A stretch of 64,000 bases of DNA from Streptosporangium sp. NBC_01495 (GTDB taxonomy: Bacteria; Actinomycetota; Actinomycetes; Streptosporangiales; Streptosporangiaceae), in assembly GCF_036250735.1 (NCBI RefSeq), contig NZ_CP109430.1, positions 5,022,001 to 5,086,000 on the forward strand, written 5' to 3'. Every line of letters begins with the position of its first letter. The stretch's first letter is position 1. Made by a program: the position numbers and the translations under genes. Of the stretch, positions 47,180 through 56,007 are shown one piece after another. Below the pieces are notes generated by a model, which was not told where the DNA came from, did no database searches, and was given only the letters and a program-made list of their open reading frames with translations.

Positions 47180-47325
47180 TGCAGGCGAGCTCTCCGTCCC
47201 CGCCCGTGCAGAGCCGCCACGAAAGAGCCCCCCATGCCCCCCGCACCCCGTACAGGTCGGCTCCGGGCCCGCCTGGGTCCACTGGCCCTCACGTGTGCGC
47301 CGGGCACCACCGGACAGGCGCGAGC

Positions 47326-49011
47326 ATGACCGGGGCGGGCGTTCTGCGCAGGGCCATGCGGCGTAACGCCGCCCGCCTGGGCGCGGGAACCCTGCTGCTC
47401 AGCCTGCACCAGGTGTGCGAGGCGAGCGTGCCGATCCTCATCGGTGTGATCGTCGACCGCGCGATCGGTCCGGGCGACACCGGGTCGCTGCTGTGGTGGC
47501 TGGCCGCGCTGGCCGCGCTGTTCACCGCCCTGACCCTGGCCTACCGCCACGGCGCGCGGACCCTCATGCGCGCCATCGCCCACGAGGCCCATCTGCTGCG
47601 CCTGGAACTCGCCGCGAAGATCATCGACCCGCGCGGCCTGGACACCGGCCTGCGCACGGGCGAGCTGCTGACGATCTCCTCCAACGACGCCGACAACACC
47701 TCCGAACTCCTGGACCACCTGCCGCGCGCGGTCGGGGCGCTGGTCGCGGCGGCGGTGTGCGCCACGACGCTGCTGCTCATCGACATCCCCCTCGGCGTGG
47801 CCGTCCTGGTGGCCACTCCCCTGACGCTGCTGGCGCTGCACGTCGGCACGCCGTACATCACCCGGCACGTCGCCGCCCAGCAGGAGCTGGCCGGTCAGGC
47901 CGCGTCACTCGCGACCGACCTGGTCAGCGGTGTCCGGCCGCTGCGGGGCATCGGCGCCGAGGCGGCGGCCTCCCGGCGGTACGCGCGGGTCAGCCGGCTC
48001 TCGCTGGCGGCCGCGCTGCGGGCCGCCCGTACCCAGGGAATCTACGCGGCCGTCTCCGGCGCGGGCGGTGCGCTGCTGGCGTGCGGGGTCGCGGTGCTCG
48101 CGGGATGGTTCGCGCTGCGCGGCCAGATCTCCGCCGGCGAGTTCCTGACTGTGATCGGGCTGGCGCAGTTCCTGATGGAACCCGTGGGTACGCTGACGCT
48201 GGTCCCCGGCTGGATGGCCGAGGCGCGCGCCTCGGCCGACCGGGTGGCGCGCGTGGCCGGCGCGCCCGTGGTGCTGCCCGGCGGCCCGCCGCCCGGTGAC
48301 GCCGGCGCGACGGCCTCGCCGGACGGAGGGACCCCCGGGCTGGAGGTCTCCGGGCTGAGCCACGACGCGCTCACCGGGGTGGACCTGGTGGCCGGGCCGG
48401 GCGAGTTCGTCGGCGTCATGGCCCACCGCCCCGCCGACGCCGACGCGCTGGTACGGGTGCTGTCCGGGCGGGTGAGTCCCGCCGAGTACGGCGGAAGCGT
48501 ACGGATCGGCGGCCGGATGCTCGTCGAACCCCACCACACCGACCTGTTCGAGGGCACCCTCGCCACCAACCTGACCGTGGGCGGCCGGCCGGGGAACCCG
48601 GAGGAGCTCGCGGCGGTCCTGGCCGCCTCGGCGGCCGACGACGTGGTCGCCGCCCATCCCGACGGCCTGGAACACCGGGTGGTGGAGCGGGGGGCGAGCC
48701 TGTCGGGCGGCCAGCGCCAGCGGGTGGCCCTGGCCAGGGCGCTGCTGGCCCGCCCGCCGATCCTGGTGCTGCACGACCCGACCACCGCCGTGGACGCGGT
48801 CACCGAGCAGGACATCGCCCGGGGCCTGCGCTCCCTGCGCCACCCCGAGGGCGATGACACCTTCACCACCGTGGTCGTGACCGGCAGCCCCGCCCTGCTC
48901 GCCGCCACCGACCGGGTGTTCGTACTGGACGGCGGCAAGGTGGTCGCCGAGGGATCACACGCCGACCTGGGCGCCACCGACGACGACTACCGGCAGGCGG
49001 TACGGCGATGA
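47326..49011 (+). CDS. ABC exporter half-transporter with degenerate nucleotide site
   Basis: This is a protein of about 561 residues: six transmembrane helices followed by one ATPase domain. The Walker A region reads GEFVGVMAHRPADAD and has lost the GxxGxGKS/T loop altogether. Walker B is ILVLHDPTTAVD, with His and Asp where Asp and the catalytic Glu belong. The signature LSGGQRQRVALARA is perfect. It can therefore complete the partner's ATP site but not bind ATP normally itself. It overlaps the partner gene by ATGA. The pair resembles actinobacterial siderophore-linked ABC exporters or importers of the IrtAB type, and an iron box is upstream. ATG 47326 is chosen; an open frame from 47179 lacks domain content. 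Confidence 0.85.
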   Translation: MTGAGVLRRAMRRNAARLGAGTLLLSLHQVCEASVPILIGVIVDRAIGPGDTGSLLWWLAALAALFTALTLAYRHGARTLMRAIAHEAHLLRLELAAKIIDPRGLDTGLRTGELLTISSNDADNTSELLDHLPRAVGALVAAAVCATTLLLIDIPLGVAVLVATPLTLLALHVGTPYITRHVAAQQELAGQAASLATDLVSGVRPLRGIGAEAAASRRYARVSRLSLAAALRAARTQGIYAAVSGAGGALLACGVAVLAGWFALRGQISAGEFLTVIGLAQFLMEPVGTLTLVPGWMAEARASADRVARVAGAPVVLPGGPPPGDAGATASPDGGTPGLEVSGLSHDALTGVDLVAGPGEFVGVMAHRPADADALVRVLSGRVSPAEYGGSVRIGGRMLVEPHHTDLFEGTLATNLTVGGRPGNPEELAAVLAASAADDVVAAHPDGLEHRVVERGASLSGGQRQRVALARALLARPPILVLHDPTTAVDAVTEQDIARGLRSLRHPEGDDTFTTVVVTGSPALLAATDRVFVLDGGKVVAEGSHADLGATDDDYRQAVRR

Positions 49012-50765
49012 GCACGCCATGGGAAGGGGACCCGCTCCCGGTCGCGGACGGCGGGGAGACCTGGCGGTGGTTGCGCGCCCACCTGCGCGAGCGCCGCGGC
49101 GCGGTGGCCGTGACGCTGCTGGTGGGCGTGCTCGGCGCGACGGCGTCGGTCATCCCCGCCTACGTGATGGGCATCCTCGTCGACCGCGTGCGCGAGCAGT
49201 CGGGCACCACCGTGATCGTCGCGGTCGCCGTGGCCATCGCGCTGTCGGCCCTCGTCGGCGGTGCGGCCACCGGCCTCACCTCCTACCTGGTGGCCAGGCT
49301 GGGCGGCCAGATCCTGGCCGTCCTTCGCGAGCGTACGGTCGCCAGAGCCCTCACGCTCCCGCTCACCAGGCTGGAACGCGCGGGCAGGGGCGACCTGCTG
49401 TCGCGCGTCAGCGCGGACGCCGCCGAGGTCACCAAGGCCGTCTCCGACGTCGTCCCCGGCGTGATCGCCTCGGTCCTGCTCGGCACGCTGAGCCTGGCCG
49501 CGATGGTCGGCCTCGACTGGCGGCTCGGCCTGGCGGGCGCCGTCTCGGTGCCGCTGTACACGCTGGCGCTGCGCTGGTATCTCCCCCGGGCCGCCCCCTA
49601 CTACGCGAGACAGCGCGCCGCGGTCGCCCGCTCGTCGCAGCGGCTGGTGGAGAGCATGCAGGGCGTGCGCACGGTCCACGCCTACCGCCTGGAGAAAGGC
49701 CACCTGCGCGCCATCGAGACCGCCTCGCACGACTCGAAAGAGGTGTCGGTGGGGGTGCTGGACCTGTTCACCCGGTTCGTGGGCCGGGTCAACAGGGCCG
49801 AGTTCTGCGGCCTGACCACCATCCTGGTCGCCGGCTTCCTGCTGGTCCGCGCGGACGCCGTCACCGTCGGCGAGGCCGCCGCCGCGGCGGTGCTGTTCCA
49901 CCGGCTGTTCAACCCGATCGGCATGTTGCTGTTCGTCTTCGACGAGGTGCAGGCGGCCGGGGCGAGCCTGGCCAGGCTGGTCGGCGTCGTCCACCTGGAG
50001 TCCGAGCCGGAACCCGAGGGGGGACCGGCGCCGGCCGACGCCTCCCTCGACCTGGCCGACGTGCGCTTCAGCTACGACGGCTCCGCCGAGGTCCTGCACG
50101 GCGTCACCCTGCGCGTCCCCGCCGGGGCCCGGGTGGCCCTGGTCGGCTCGACGGGCGCGGGCAAGTCGACCCTGGCCGCCGTCGCGGCCGGGTCACTGCG
50201 CCCGACCGGCGGCAGCGTGCTGATCGGCGGGGTTCCCCCCTCGTCGCTGAGCACGGCGAGGCTGCGCGGACACGTCGCGATCATCACGCAGGAGACCCAC
50301 GTCTTCGCCGGGCCCCTCGTCGAGGACCTGCGCCTGGCCCGCCCCGGCGCGACGGCCGAGCAGGTCGCCTCGGCGCTGGAGACGGTCGGGGCACTGCCGT
50401 GGGCGCTGGCGTTGCCCGAGGGCCTCGACACCGTGGTCGGGGAGGGCGGCCACGAGGTGTCACCCGCCCAGGCGCAGCAGCTCGCCCTGGCCCGCCTGGT
50501 ACTGGCCGACCCGGCCGTCGCCGTACTGGACGAGGCCACCGCGGAGGCGGGCAGCATGGGCGCGCGCCTGCTGGAGGACTCGGCCGCCGCGGCCACCCGC
50601 GGCAGGACCACCCTGGTCGTGGCGCACCGGCTGACCCAGGCCGTCTCCGCCGATCGTGTCGTCGTCCTGGAGCACGGGCGGATCGTCGAGGAGGGACCCC
50701 ACGAACGGCTGATCGCCGCCGGAGGCCGTTACGCCCGCCTCTGGGAGGCCTGGGAGTCGCGCTAG
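49008..50765 (+). CDS. ABC exporter half-transporter with canonical Walker motifs
   Basis: This 585-residue half-transporter has six helices and an ATPase domain with Walker A VALVGSTGAGKST, Q-loop AIITQETHVFAG and Walker B VAVLDEATAEAG with catalytic Glu. Its signature is degenerate: VSPAQAQQLALAR instead of LSGGQ. Together with the protein at 47326-49011, one composite ATP site is canonical and the other is dead on both faces. The substrate is unknown; the iron box upstream suggests a siderophore or metal-stress molecule. A terminator hairpin follows. Confidence 0.9.
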   Translation: MSTPWEGDPLPVADGGETWRWLRAHLRERRGAVAVTLLVGVLGATASVIPAYVMGILVDRVREQSGTTVIVAVAVAIALSALVGGAATGLTSYLVARLGGQILAVLRERTVARALTLPLTRLERAGRGDLLSRVSADAAEVTKAVSDVVPGVIASVLLGTLSLAAMVGLDWRLGLAGAVSVPLYTLALRWYLPRAAPYYARQRAAVARSSQRLVESMQGVRTVHAYRLEKGHLRAIETASHDSKEVSVGVLDLFTRFVGRVNRAEFCGLTTILVAGFLLVRADAVTVGEAAAAAVLFHRLFNPIGMLLFVFDEVQAAGASLARLVGVVHLESEPEPEGGPAPADASLDLADVRFSYDGSAEVLHGVTLRVPAGARVALVGSTGAGKSTLAAVAAGSLRPTGGSVLIGGVPPSSLSTARLRGHVAIITQETHVFAGPLVEDLRLARPGATAEQVASALETVGALPWALALPEGLDTVVGEGGHEVSPAQAQQLALARLVLADPAVAVLDEATAEAGSMGARLLEDSAAAATRGRTTLVVAHRLTQAVSADRVVVLEHGRIVEEGPHERLIAAGGRYARLWEAWESR

Positions 50766-50788
50766 AGGGGCGATCTCACGACAGATCA

Positions 50789-50808
50789 CCGGCCCCGCTC
50801 CGGGCCGG
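50789..50808 (+). terminator. Hairpin terminator after the ABC exporter operon
   Basis: CCGGCCC and GGGCCGG form a perfect 7-bp stem with a 6-base loop, 23 bases after the stop codon at 50765. Confidence 0.6.
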
Positions 50809-50884
50809 AGCCGACCGCCATGATCTTGCCCGTGAACTCGGGGCGGGTCTTCTTCGCCTCGGAGTTCAGCCCGGCGGAGAAGGG

Positions 50885-50903
50885 GAAATCCCGGCCGGAT
50901 TTC
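50885..50903. promoter_or_regulatory. Inverted repeat upstream of the membrane-protein/zinc-uptake genes
   Basis: GAAATCC-CGGCC-GGATTTC is a perfect 7-bp inverted repeat in the 248-base gap before the first membrane-protein gene. Its AT-rich arms stand out locally. It is not a good match to the Zur box as I know it. The rest of the gap (to 51013) shows a short CCCGG-TAT-CCGGG palindrome near 50919-50931 and no gene. Confidence 0.45.
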
Positions 50904-51013
50904 GCTGACCTGCGTGATCCCGGTATCCGGGTACGAGGTTCACGCATCCGGCCGCGACGGCCGGAGGCATGATCGCTGTTTCGGTCTTCTCGGCGGGCCA
51001 CCCGGCTGACAGG

Positions 51014-51580
51014 ATGTCGTTCGTGACCCCTACGGCGTCGGCGCTGCGCGTGCCACGGGCCGTCGTCTTCGCGACGATGTGCCTCGTGGTCTCCGCGGGC
51101 GGCCACGCCCTGGCCGGGGGCGGCCTGATCCCGCCGCACCTGGCCGTTCTGGGCGCGCTGGTCGCCTTCTGCGTGGCGTACGCGCTGAACGGGCGCGAGC
51201 GCGGGGTGGAGGTCGTGCTCGGCGCGACCACCGGCGCGCAGATCCTGCTGCACGAGCTGTTCGGCCGCGCCGCGCCCGCGCCGCAGACGACGCTCTCCGC
51301 CGAGCACGGCCATTCCGGCCTGGGCATGACGGTGATCCATCTCGCGGTGGCGCTGGGCACCGGGTGGTGGCTGCATCGCGGCGAGAGCGCGGTGTGGCTG
51401 ATGATCCGCCTGTACGGCGGGCCGAGGCCGCTGATCCGGCTGTTGCTCGCCGTCCCCGCCGAGGTGTCCTCGCCGGTGTGGCGGGCCGTTCCGGCCGCCG
51501 AGGTACGGCCGTACGGCGGCTGGGAGATCCTGCCGGTGCTGCGGCGGCGCGGCCCGCCCGTGCCGCGACACGCCGGCTGA
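51014..51580 (+). CDS. Membrane protein with His-containing loop (paralogue 1)
   Basis: This protein of about 188 residues has four to five predicted helices. It contains GGHALAGGGLIP, a GRERG turn, QILLHELFG, a loop HGHSGLGM and WWLHRGESAVW. I recognise no named family. The gene at 51877-52440 encodes a clear paralogue with the same order of conserved His, GER and RGExxxW positions. Placement beside a zinc-type ABC uptake operon and the regularly placed histidines suggest a metal-related role, but this is inference. The start could be ATG 51014 or GTG 51023. Confidence 0.7.
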   Translation: MSFVTPTASALRVPRAVVFATMCLVVSAGGHALAGGGLIPPHLAVLGALVAFCVAYALNGRERGVEVVLGATTGAQILLHELFGRAAPAPQTTLSAEHGHSGLGMTVIHLAVALGTGWWLHRGESAVWLMIRLYGGPRPLIRLLLAVPAEVSSPVWRAVPAAEVRPYGGWEILPVLRRRGPPVPRHAG

Positions 51581-51876
51581 AGGACCTGGAGGAAGGGTCC
51601 GGCGGGCGGCGTGCCCCCGTGACCACGACGCCCTCCTTTCTCCTTCCCCCGGAGGCGTCCCTTCCGTTCTCGCCGGTCCGCGCCGAGGGCACGGCGAGAG
51701 GTTTCCTCTGGAGCCCACGATGGCGTCCCCGCCACGATCCGCCCGCACGACCGCTGTCACCGCCCCGTACCGTGCCGTCTCCGTCCTGCCCGCCGCGCCC
51801 GCGGTGGCCGGGGCGGGCATCGGGTCGCGGACCGCTCGCCGGGACCGTCCCGGCGGCGCGGAGTGATCCGCCGGCC
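51581..51876. other. Gap between the two paralogous membrane-protein genes
   Basis: About 296 bases with no convincing gene. An open frame crosses it on the plus strand but is Pro/Arg/Ala-rich and lacks domain features. No strong hairpin or operator was seen. Confidence 0.4.
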
Positions 51877-52440
51877 ATGCCCGCAAACCTGACGTTACGT
51901 CTCGCCCGCGCCGCGACCTTCGCCGTGGTGTGCCTGGGGCTCGGCGTGCTCGCCCACGTCTCCGGCGGCGGCGTCGTCTCCGCCCCGGCGGCGGCGTGCG
52001 CCCTGGCGCTGGCGTTCCTGGCGGCACTGCCCGCGACCGGCGGCGAGCGCGGCCTGGCGACGATCTGGCCGTTGCTGGCGGCCACGCAGGTGGCACTGCA
52101 CCTGCTCTTCTCCACGGTTCACCTCATCGCGCCACTGGCCGAGACCGGCGGGCACGCGCATTCGGGTTCCGGGCTGGTCCCCGGACTGGGCATGGTGGTG
52201 GCGCACGGCTGGGCGGGAGCGCTGGCCGCGCTGTGGCTGGCGCGCGGCGAGGCCGCGCTCTGGGCGGTGCTGCGCCGCCTCGCCGTCCGGCTGCGCCGCC
52301 TGCTGAGGATCCGGTGCGGCCGGACAGCCGCGCCCGCCCGCCCGTGGCGTGCGACCTCCCCCGCGCCGCCGCTCCCGCGGTCCGCGCTGTTGCGGTACGC
52401 GCTCGGCGGGCGGGCCCCGCCGCCCCCGATCCGCGGCTGA
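51877..52440 (+). CDS. Membrane protein with His-containing loop (paralogue 2)
   Basis: This 187-residue protein has about four helices. It shares with paralogue 1 the pattern AHVSGGGV, GGERGLATIW, QVALHLLFSTVHL, GGHAHSGSGL and LWLARGEAALWAVLRR. The C-terminal ~45 residues are Arg/Pro-rich and cytoplasmic. The start is the first ATG giving a clean hydrophobic N-terminus (MPANLTLRLARAATFAVV). It is 120 bases ahead of the ATPase gene of the metal transporter. Function unknown. Confidence 0.72.
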   Translation: MPANLTLRLARAATFAVVCLGLGVLAHVSGGGVVSAPAAACALALAFLAALPATGGERGLATIWPLLAATQVALHLLFSTVHLIAPLAETGGHAHSGSGLVPGLGMVVAHGWAGALAALWLARGEAALWAVLRRLAVRLRRLLRIRCGRTAAPARPWRATSPAPPLPRSALLRYALGGRAPPPPIRG

Positions 52441-52560
52441 GCCGCCCCCCTCACGGGCCCGCCCCTTACCGGCGGTCCCGTCTCCTCACGGTGCCCTCCC
52501 GGGCGGACCTGGTCCGCCCGGCCGCCGCCGTGCCCCTACCCCCCGACCCGGAGTACGCCC

Positions 52561-53235
52561 ATGCCCGTCCCCCCTCCCGACTCCCCTCCCGGCTCCCCGG
52601 TGAGCGCCGCCGGCCTGCGCCTGTCCGCCGTGAGCTGCCGGCACGGCAGGCTCCTCGCGGTGGACGCCGTCGACCTGACACTCTCCCCCGGCGAGCATCT
52701 GGCCATCACCGGCACCAACGGCTCGGGCAAGAGCACGCTGCTGCGCGCGCTGCTCGGACTGCACCGCGAGGTCTCCGGTGTGATCGAGGTCTCCGGACGG
52801 CGGGCGCGCACGCCGGCCGACTGGACCCGCCGCCGCGCCGAGGTCGCCTGGATCCCGCAGCGGCAGGCCGCCGGACGCTTCCCGCTGCTGGTCCGCGAAC
52901 TGCTGGCCAGCGGCGGACACGCCGAGCGGGCGTTCGCCGCGGCCGGGGACCTGGGGGTGGCCGCCCTGCTGGACCGCCCCCTGTCCACCCTTTCGGGTGG
53001 TCAGCTGCAGCGCGCCTACCTGGCGCGGGCGCTGGGACAGGTCGCGGCCGGGGCGGGGCTGGTGCTCGCCGACGAGCCGACCGCGGCCCTGGACTTCGCC
53101 GGCCAGGAGCAGGTCGCCGGCGTGCTGGCCGCTCTGGCGGTGAGCGTGGTGGTGGTCACCCACGACCGGGTGGTCGCCCAGGCGTGCGGGCGGGTGGCCG
53201 AGATGGCCGCCGGGCGGCTGCGGGAGGTCCGGTGA
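52561..53235 (+). CDS. Zinc/manganese-type ABC transporter ATP-binding protein (AztA/ZnuC-like)
   Basis: This 224-residue ATPase has Walker A ITGTNGSGKST, Q-loop WIPQRQAAG, signature LSTLSGGQLQRAYLARA, Walker B LVLADEPTAALD and switch VVVVTHDR. The first ~15 residues are proline-rich. GGAG lies seven bases before the ATG. Its stop overlaps the permease GTG. Gene order ATPase-permease-binding protein and the short ATPase are typical of the AztABC/Znu family. Confidence 0.9.
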   Translation: MPVPPPDSPPGSPVSAAGLRLSAVSCRHGRLLAVDAVDLTLSPGEHLAITGTNGSGKSTLLRALLGLHREVSGVIEVSGRRARTPADWTRRRAEVAWIPQRQAAGRFPLLVRELLASGGHAERAFAAAGDLGVAALLDRPLSTLSGGQLQRAYLARALGQVAAGAGLVLADEPTAALDFAGQEQVAGVLAALAVSVVVVTHDRVVAQACGRVAEMAAGRLREVR

Positions 53236-54047
53236 ACTCGATCTGGACGCTGCTGGAGATCCCCTCGGTCCGGCTGGCCCTGCTGGCGCTGCTGCTCGGC
53301 TCGGTGGCGCTGCCGATCGTCGGGGTGTTCATCGTGGGGCTGGACATCATGCCGGTCCGTTTCGCGATGATGCACGTCGCGCTGCTGGGCATCGCGATCG
53401 GCCTGCTGACCGGCCTGGACCCGCTGCTGTGCGCGCTGGTGCTGTGCGCGCTGACCGGCGGCGCGCTCACCCCGCTGGCCCGCAGCAGCGCGGGGTTGTC
53501 AGGGGCGATGGGCCTGCTGATGACACTGGCCATCGCGGCGGCGCTGCTGGTGCTGTCGATCTCCGGGGTGAACGCCAACGGGGCGTTCGAGCTGCTGTGG
53601 GGATCGATCCTGGCGACCCGCCCCGGTGACGTGGCCGCGCTCGCCGTCCTGGCCGTGCTCGTCCCGGTGCTGTACGGGCTGCGCAGAAAGGACCTGGCCC
53701 TGCTGCTGCACGACCGTGAGCTGGCCGTCTGCTCGGGGGTGGCCGTGGAGCGGCTCACGCTCGTCCTGCTGGTGGTGATCGCGGTGGCGATCGCCTCGGC
53801 CATCCGGCTGACCGGGGCGCTGCTGGTCGACGCGCTCACCCTGCTGCCCGCCCTGGCCGCGCGCCGGGTCGGCCGGTCGCTGTCGGCCATGGTCGGCTGG
53901 TCGGTCGTCTTCGGGCTCGCCTTCAACCTGGGCGGCTTCCTGCTCGCCCTGCTCCTCGACCTCCCGCCCGGCCCGGTGCTGGTGCTGGTCGGCGGGCTCT
54001 GCACGGTCCTCCTCTACTCGATCCCGGAAAGGATCCTCACGAAATGA
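53232..54047 (+). CDS. Zinc/manganese-type ABC transporter permease (AztB/ZnuB-like)
   Basis: This is a 271-residue ABC-3 family permease with seven to eight helices, starting at GTG 53232. VALPIVGVFIVGLDIMPVRFAMMHVALLGIAIG and IRLTGALLVDALTLLPALAARRVGRSL are diagnostic of metal ABC-3 permeases. The start overlaps the ATPase stop (GTGA) and the end overlaps the binding-protein ATG (ATGA). A long open frame upstream in the same phase is only read-through. Confidence 0.9.
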   Translation: MNSIWTLLEIPSVRLALLALLLGSVALPIVGVFIVGLDIMPVRFAMMHVALLGIAIGLLTGLDPLLCALVLCALTGGALTPLARSSAGLSGAMGLLMTLAIAAALLVLSISGVNANGAFELLWGSILATRPGDVAALAVLAVLVPVLYGLRRKDLALLLHDRELAVCSGVAVERLTLVLLVVIAVAIASAIRLTGALLVDALTLLPALAARRVGRSLSAMVGWSVVFGLAFNLGGFLLALLLDLPPGPVLVLVGGLCTVLLYSIPERILTK

Positions 54048-54838
54048 TCATCTTGCGCCGATTCCGTCTCACCGCCCTGGCCGCCGTCGCCGCGCTGGCC
54101 ATGCTGGTCACGGCCGCCTGCGGGAGCACCCGGGAGACCTCCCCCGCGGCTTCGCCCTCGGAGGGCGGCCTGAAGGTCGTCGCCGCCTCCACCTGGGAGG
54201 CGGGATTCGCCAAGGCCGCGGGCGCGACCGACATCACGGTGATCGTCCCGCCCGGCGTGCACCACGCCGCCGACTACGACCCCAAGCCCTCGGACCTGGC
54301 CACGGTGGCCGAGGCCGACGTGGTGCTGTACGCCGCCTTCGAAGGCTTCGCCGGCAGGCTCAAGGAGGCCGCCGGATCCGGGGCCAAGCTGATCGAGGTC
54401 TCCCTGGACAACGCCCCCGACAAGGTCAAGGCCGAGGTGCGGCGCCTGGGAGGCGAGTTCGGCACCGCCCGGGCCGCCGAGGCGTGGACCGCGGCCTTCG
54501 ACACCGAGTACGCCGCGTTGAAGGAGAAGGTCACCGCCGCCACCGGGGGCACCGCGCCGGTGATCGTCTCGCAGGCGTTCGTGGCCTGGGCAGCCGACCT
54601 GGCCGGTACCCGGCCCGCCGGGGTGTTCGGCCCGCAGCCGCCCACCGCCGGCCAGATCTCCGAGCTGGCCGCGAAGAAGCCCCGGCTGGTGCTCGACAAC
54701 TCCGCCATGCCCGGCGGGGACGCGCTGTCCGGCGTGCGGGCCGAGCGCGTGGTCATCGACAACTTCCCCGGCCGGGGGCTGGATCTGATCGCCGTGTACC
54801 GGGCAGGCGCCGACGCGCTGGCCGCGGCCCTGGGCTGA
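54044..54838 (+). CDS. Zinc/manganese-type ABC transporter binding lipoprotein (AztC/ZnuA-like)
   Basis: This 264-residue cluster A-I binding protein has a signal peptide ending in LVTAAC, with the lipidated Cys near residue 26. Candidate metal ligands are in PPGVHHAADYDPKPSDL, Glu/His positions are sparse afterwards, and the C-terminal GRGLDLIAVYRAGADAL helix is typical. It lacks the long His-rich loop of many ZnuA proteins. As the third gene of a coupled operon it delivers the metal to the permease. Zn or Mn cannot be told apart by eye. Confidence 0.85.
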   Translation: MIILRRFRLTALAAVAALAMLVTAACGSTRETSPAASPSEGGLKVVAASTWEAGFAKAAGATDITVIVPPGVHHAADYDPKPSDLATVAEADVVLYAAFEGFAGRLKEAAGSGAKLIEVSLDNAPDKVKAEVRRLGGEFGTARAAEAWTAAFDTEYAALKEKVTAATGGTAPVIVSQAFVAWAADLAGTRPAGVFGPQPPTAGQISELAAKKPRLVLDNSAMPGGDALSGVRAERVVIDNFPGRGLDLIAVYRAGADALAAALG

Positions 54839-54846
54839 CCGCTCGG

Positions 54847-54875
54847 GCGGGGCGGCTTCGCGCGAGCCGCCCCGC
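54847..54875 (+). terminator. Hairpin terminator after the metal-uptake operon
   Basis: GCGGGGCGGCT and AGCCGCCCCGC form a perfect 11-bp stem with a 7-base loop, beginning nine bases after the stop codon at 54838. Confidence 0.8.
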
Positions 54876-54972
54876 GTTCCTCCGGTTTTCAGAGAAGGAG
54901 GCACGTGGACGTTCCCGTGCTCGCCGCCGCTCCGCTCCCCGGACGTGCCGAAACCGCCGTCGCGCCGGCTGC

Positions 54973-56007
54973 TCAGCAGCTGAAGGGACTGATCACTCCG
55001 GTGAGGATCGCCAGGCCCACGGCCAGGAAGAAGTCGCCCCACACCAGTTCGTGGCGGGTGGCCACGCCGTGCTCGAGGTCGTAGCACCCGTCCAGGAGGC
55101 GGCCGTCGCGCAGGTGCGCCGTGACCAGTTCGCGCAGCACGGCGACGGCGCGCTCCCGCAGCCGGGCCGCCGTCCGCGGGCGGGTGGCGAAGGCTCGCGC
55201 GGCCAGTTTGAGGGCGGCCACGGCCTCGATCGCGGCCGCCGAGGTGTCGGGGGGGCCGCCGGGACGTGCCGGGGGGACGGCGGGCGAGGTCGCCGCGAAC
55301 CGGCCGGCTACCCGGGGGTGGCCCAGCAGCTCGCGTCGCGCCGCCTCGTCACCGGCGTCGGCGACCGCGAGCGACAGCCACGCCACCGTACGGCTCCAGC
55401 CGGGCGCCGGATCGCGATGGTGCTCCCAGGTGCCGTCCGGCCGCGCCCGCCAGGCCGGGCGCGGTTCCCGCTCCCCGAGCGTCAGCCCGAGTTGCAGTCG
55501 GAGCTGGTCGCGGGCGGCGGTGATCCCGCCGGGTCCTCGCAGGCGCAGGAGTTGCGGGAGGCCGGGCAGCCCGTCGACCCGGGCCACCTCGCGGGGGCCG
55601 CCGAACGCGCCGCCCCAGGGCACCAGCCCGAGCCCGGGGTCGTAGGCGTCCAGGCAGGCCCGCGCCGCACGGTCGCGAAGCTCCACCGCCGCGGCGTCCC
55701 CGCCCATCACGCCGAACGCGGTGCCGTACCAGAGGATCAGGCCCCGGGTCGCGGTGTCGGCCTCGATCCAGGGGGCGAGCAGCGCGGTGCGGCCGGTCGC
55801 GGCGGCCCGGTCGGCGGGATCGCCGCTCACGATCGCCCGCAGCCAGAGCAGGCCCGCCCAGAAACCGCCGGTCCATGACCCGCGGGCGGTGGTCGTCCAG
55901 TGGCCGGAGCCGGGATCGGCGTGCAGCGGCCACCGCCCGGCCACTTCGGCTTCGGTGGTCCCCACCCGGACGAGAATCTCCGCCAGTGCCGTCCGCGCCC
56001 AGATCAT
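54973..56007 (-). CDS. GH88-like (unsaturated glucuronyl hydrolase) family protein
   Basis: This 344-residue (alpha/alpha)6-barrel-type protein has ARGSWTGGFWAGLLWLRAIVSGD, resembling the SGGFFPG segment of GH88 enzymes, RGLILWYGTAFGV and the terminal RHELVWGDFFLAVGLA. GH88/GH105 enzymes hydrolyse unsaturated uronic-acid ends of polysaccharide fragments. No export signal is evident, as is common for GH88. The start overlaps the MFS stop as ATGA, so the transporter and hydrolase are coupled. The catalytic Asp pair cannot be fixed by eye. Confidence 0.72.
   Translation of the reverse strand: MIWARTALAEILVRVGTTEAEVAGRWPLHADPGSGHWTTTARGSWTGGFWAGLLWLRAIVSGDPADRAAATGRTALLAPWIEADTATRGLILWYGTAFGVMGGDAAAVELRDRAARACLDAYDPGLGLVPWGGAFGGPREVARVDGLPGLPQLLRLRGPGGITAARDQLRLQLGLTLGEREPRPAWRARPDGTWEHHRDPAPGWSRTVAWLSLAVADAGDEAARRELLGHPRVAGRFAATSPAVPPARPGGPPDTSAAAIEAVAALKLAARAFATRPRTAARLRERAVAVLRELVTAHLRDGRLLDGCYDLEHGVATRHELVWGDFFLAVGLAILTGVISPFSC

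Noticed and set aside
50786-50940. Minus-strand peptide after the ABC operon resembling a protein C-terminus (SAGLNSEAKKTRPEFTGK)
   Set aside because: Composition looks coding over about 30 residues, but the frame upstream is Arg/Pro-rich with no domain. I could not support a gene or name a pseudogene.
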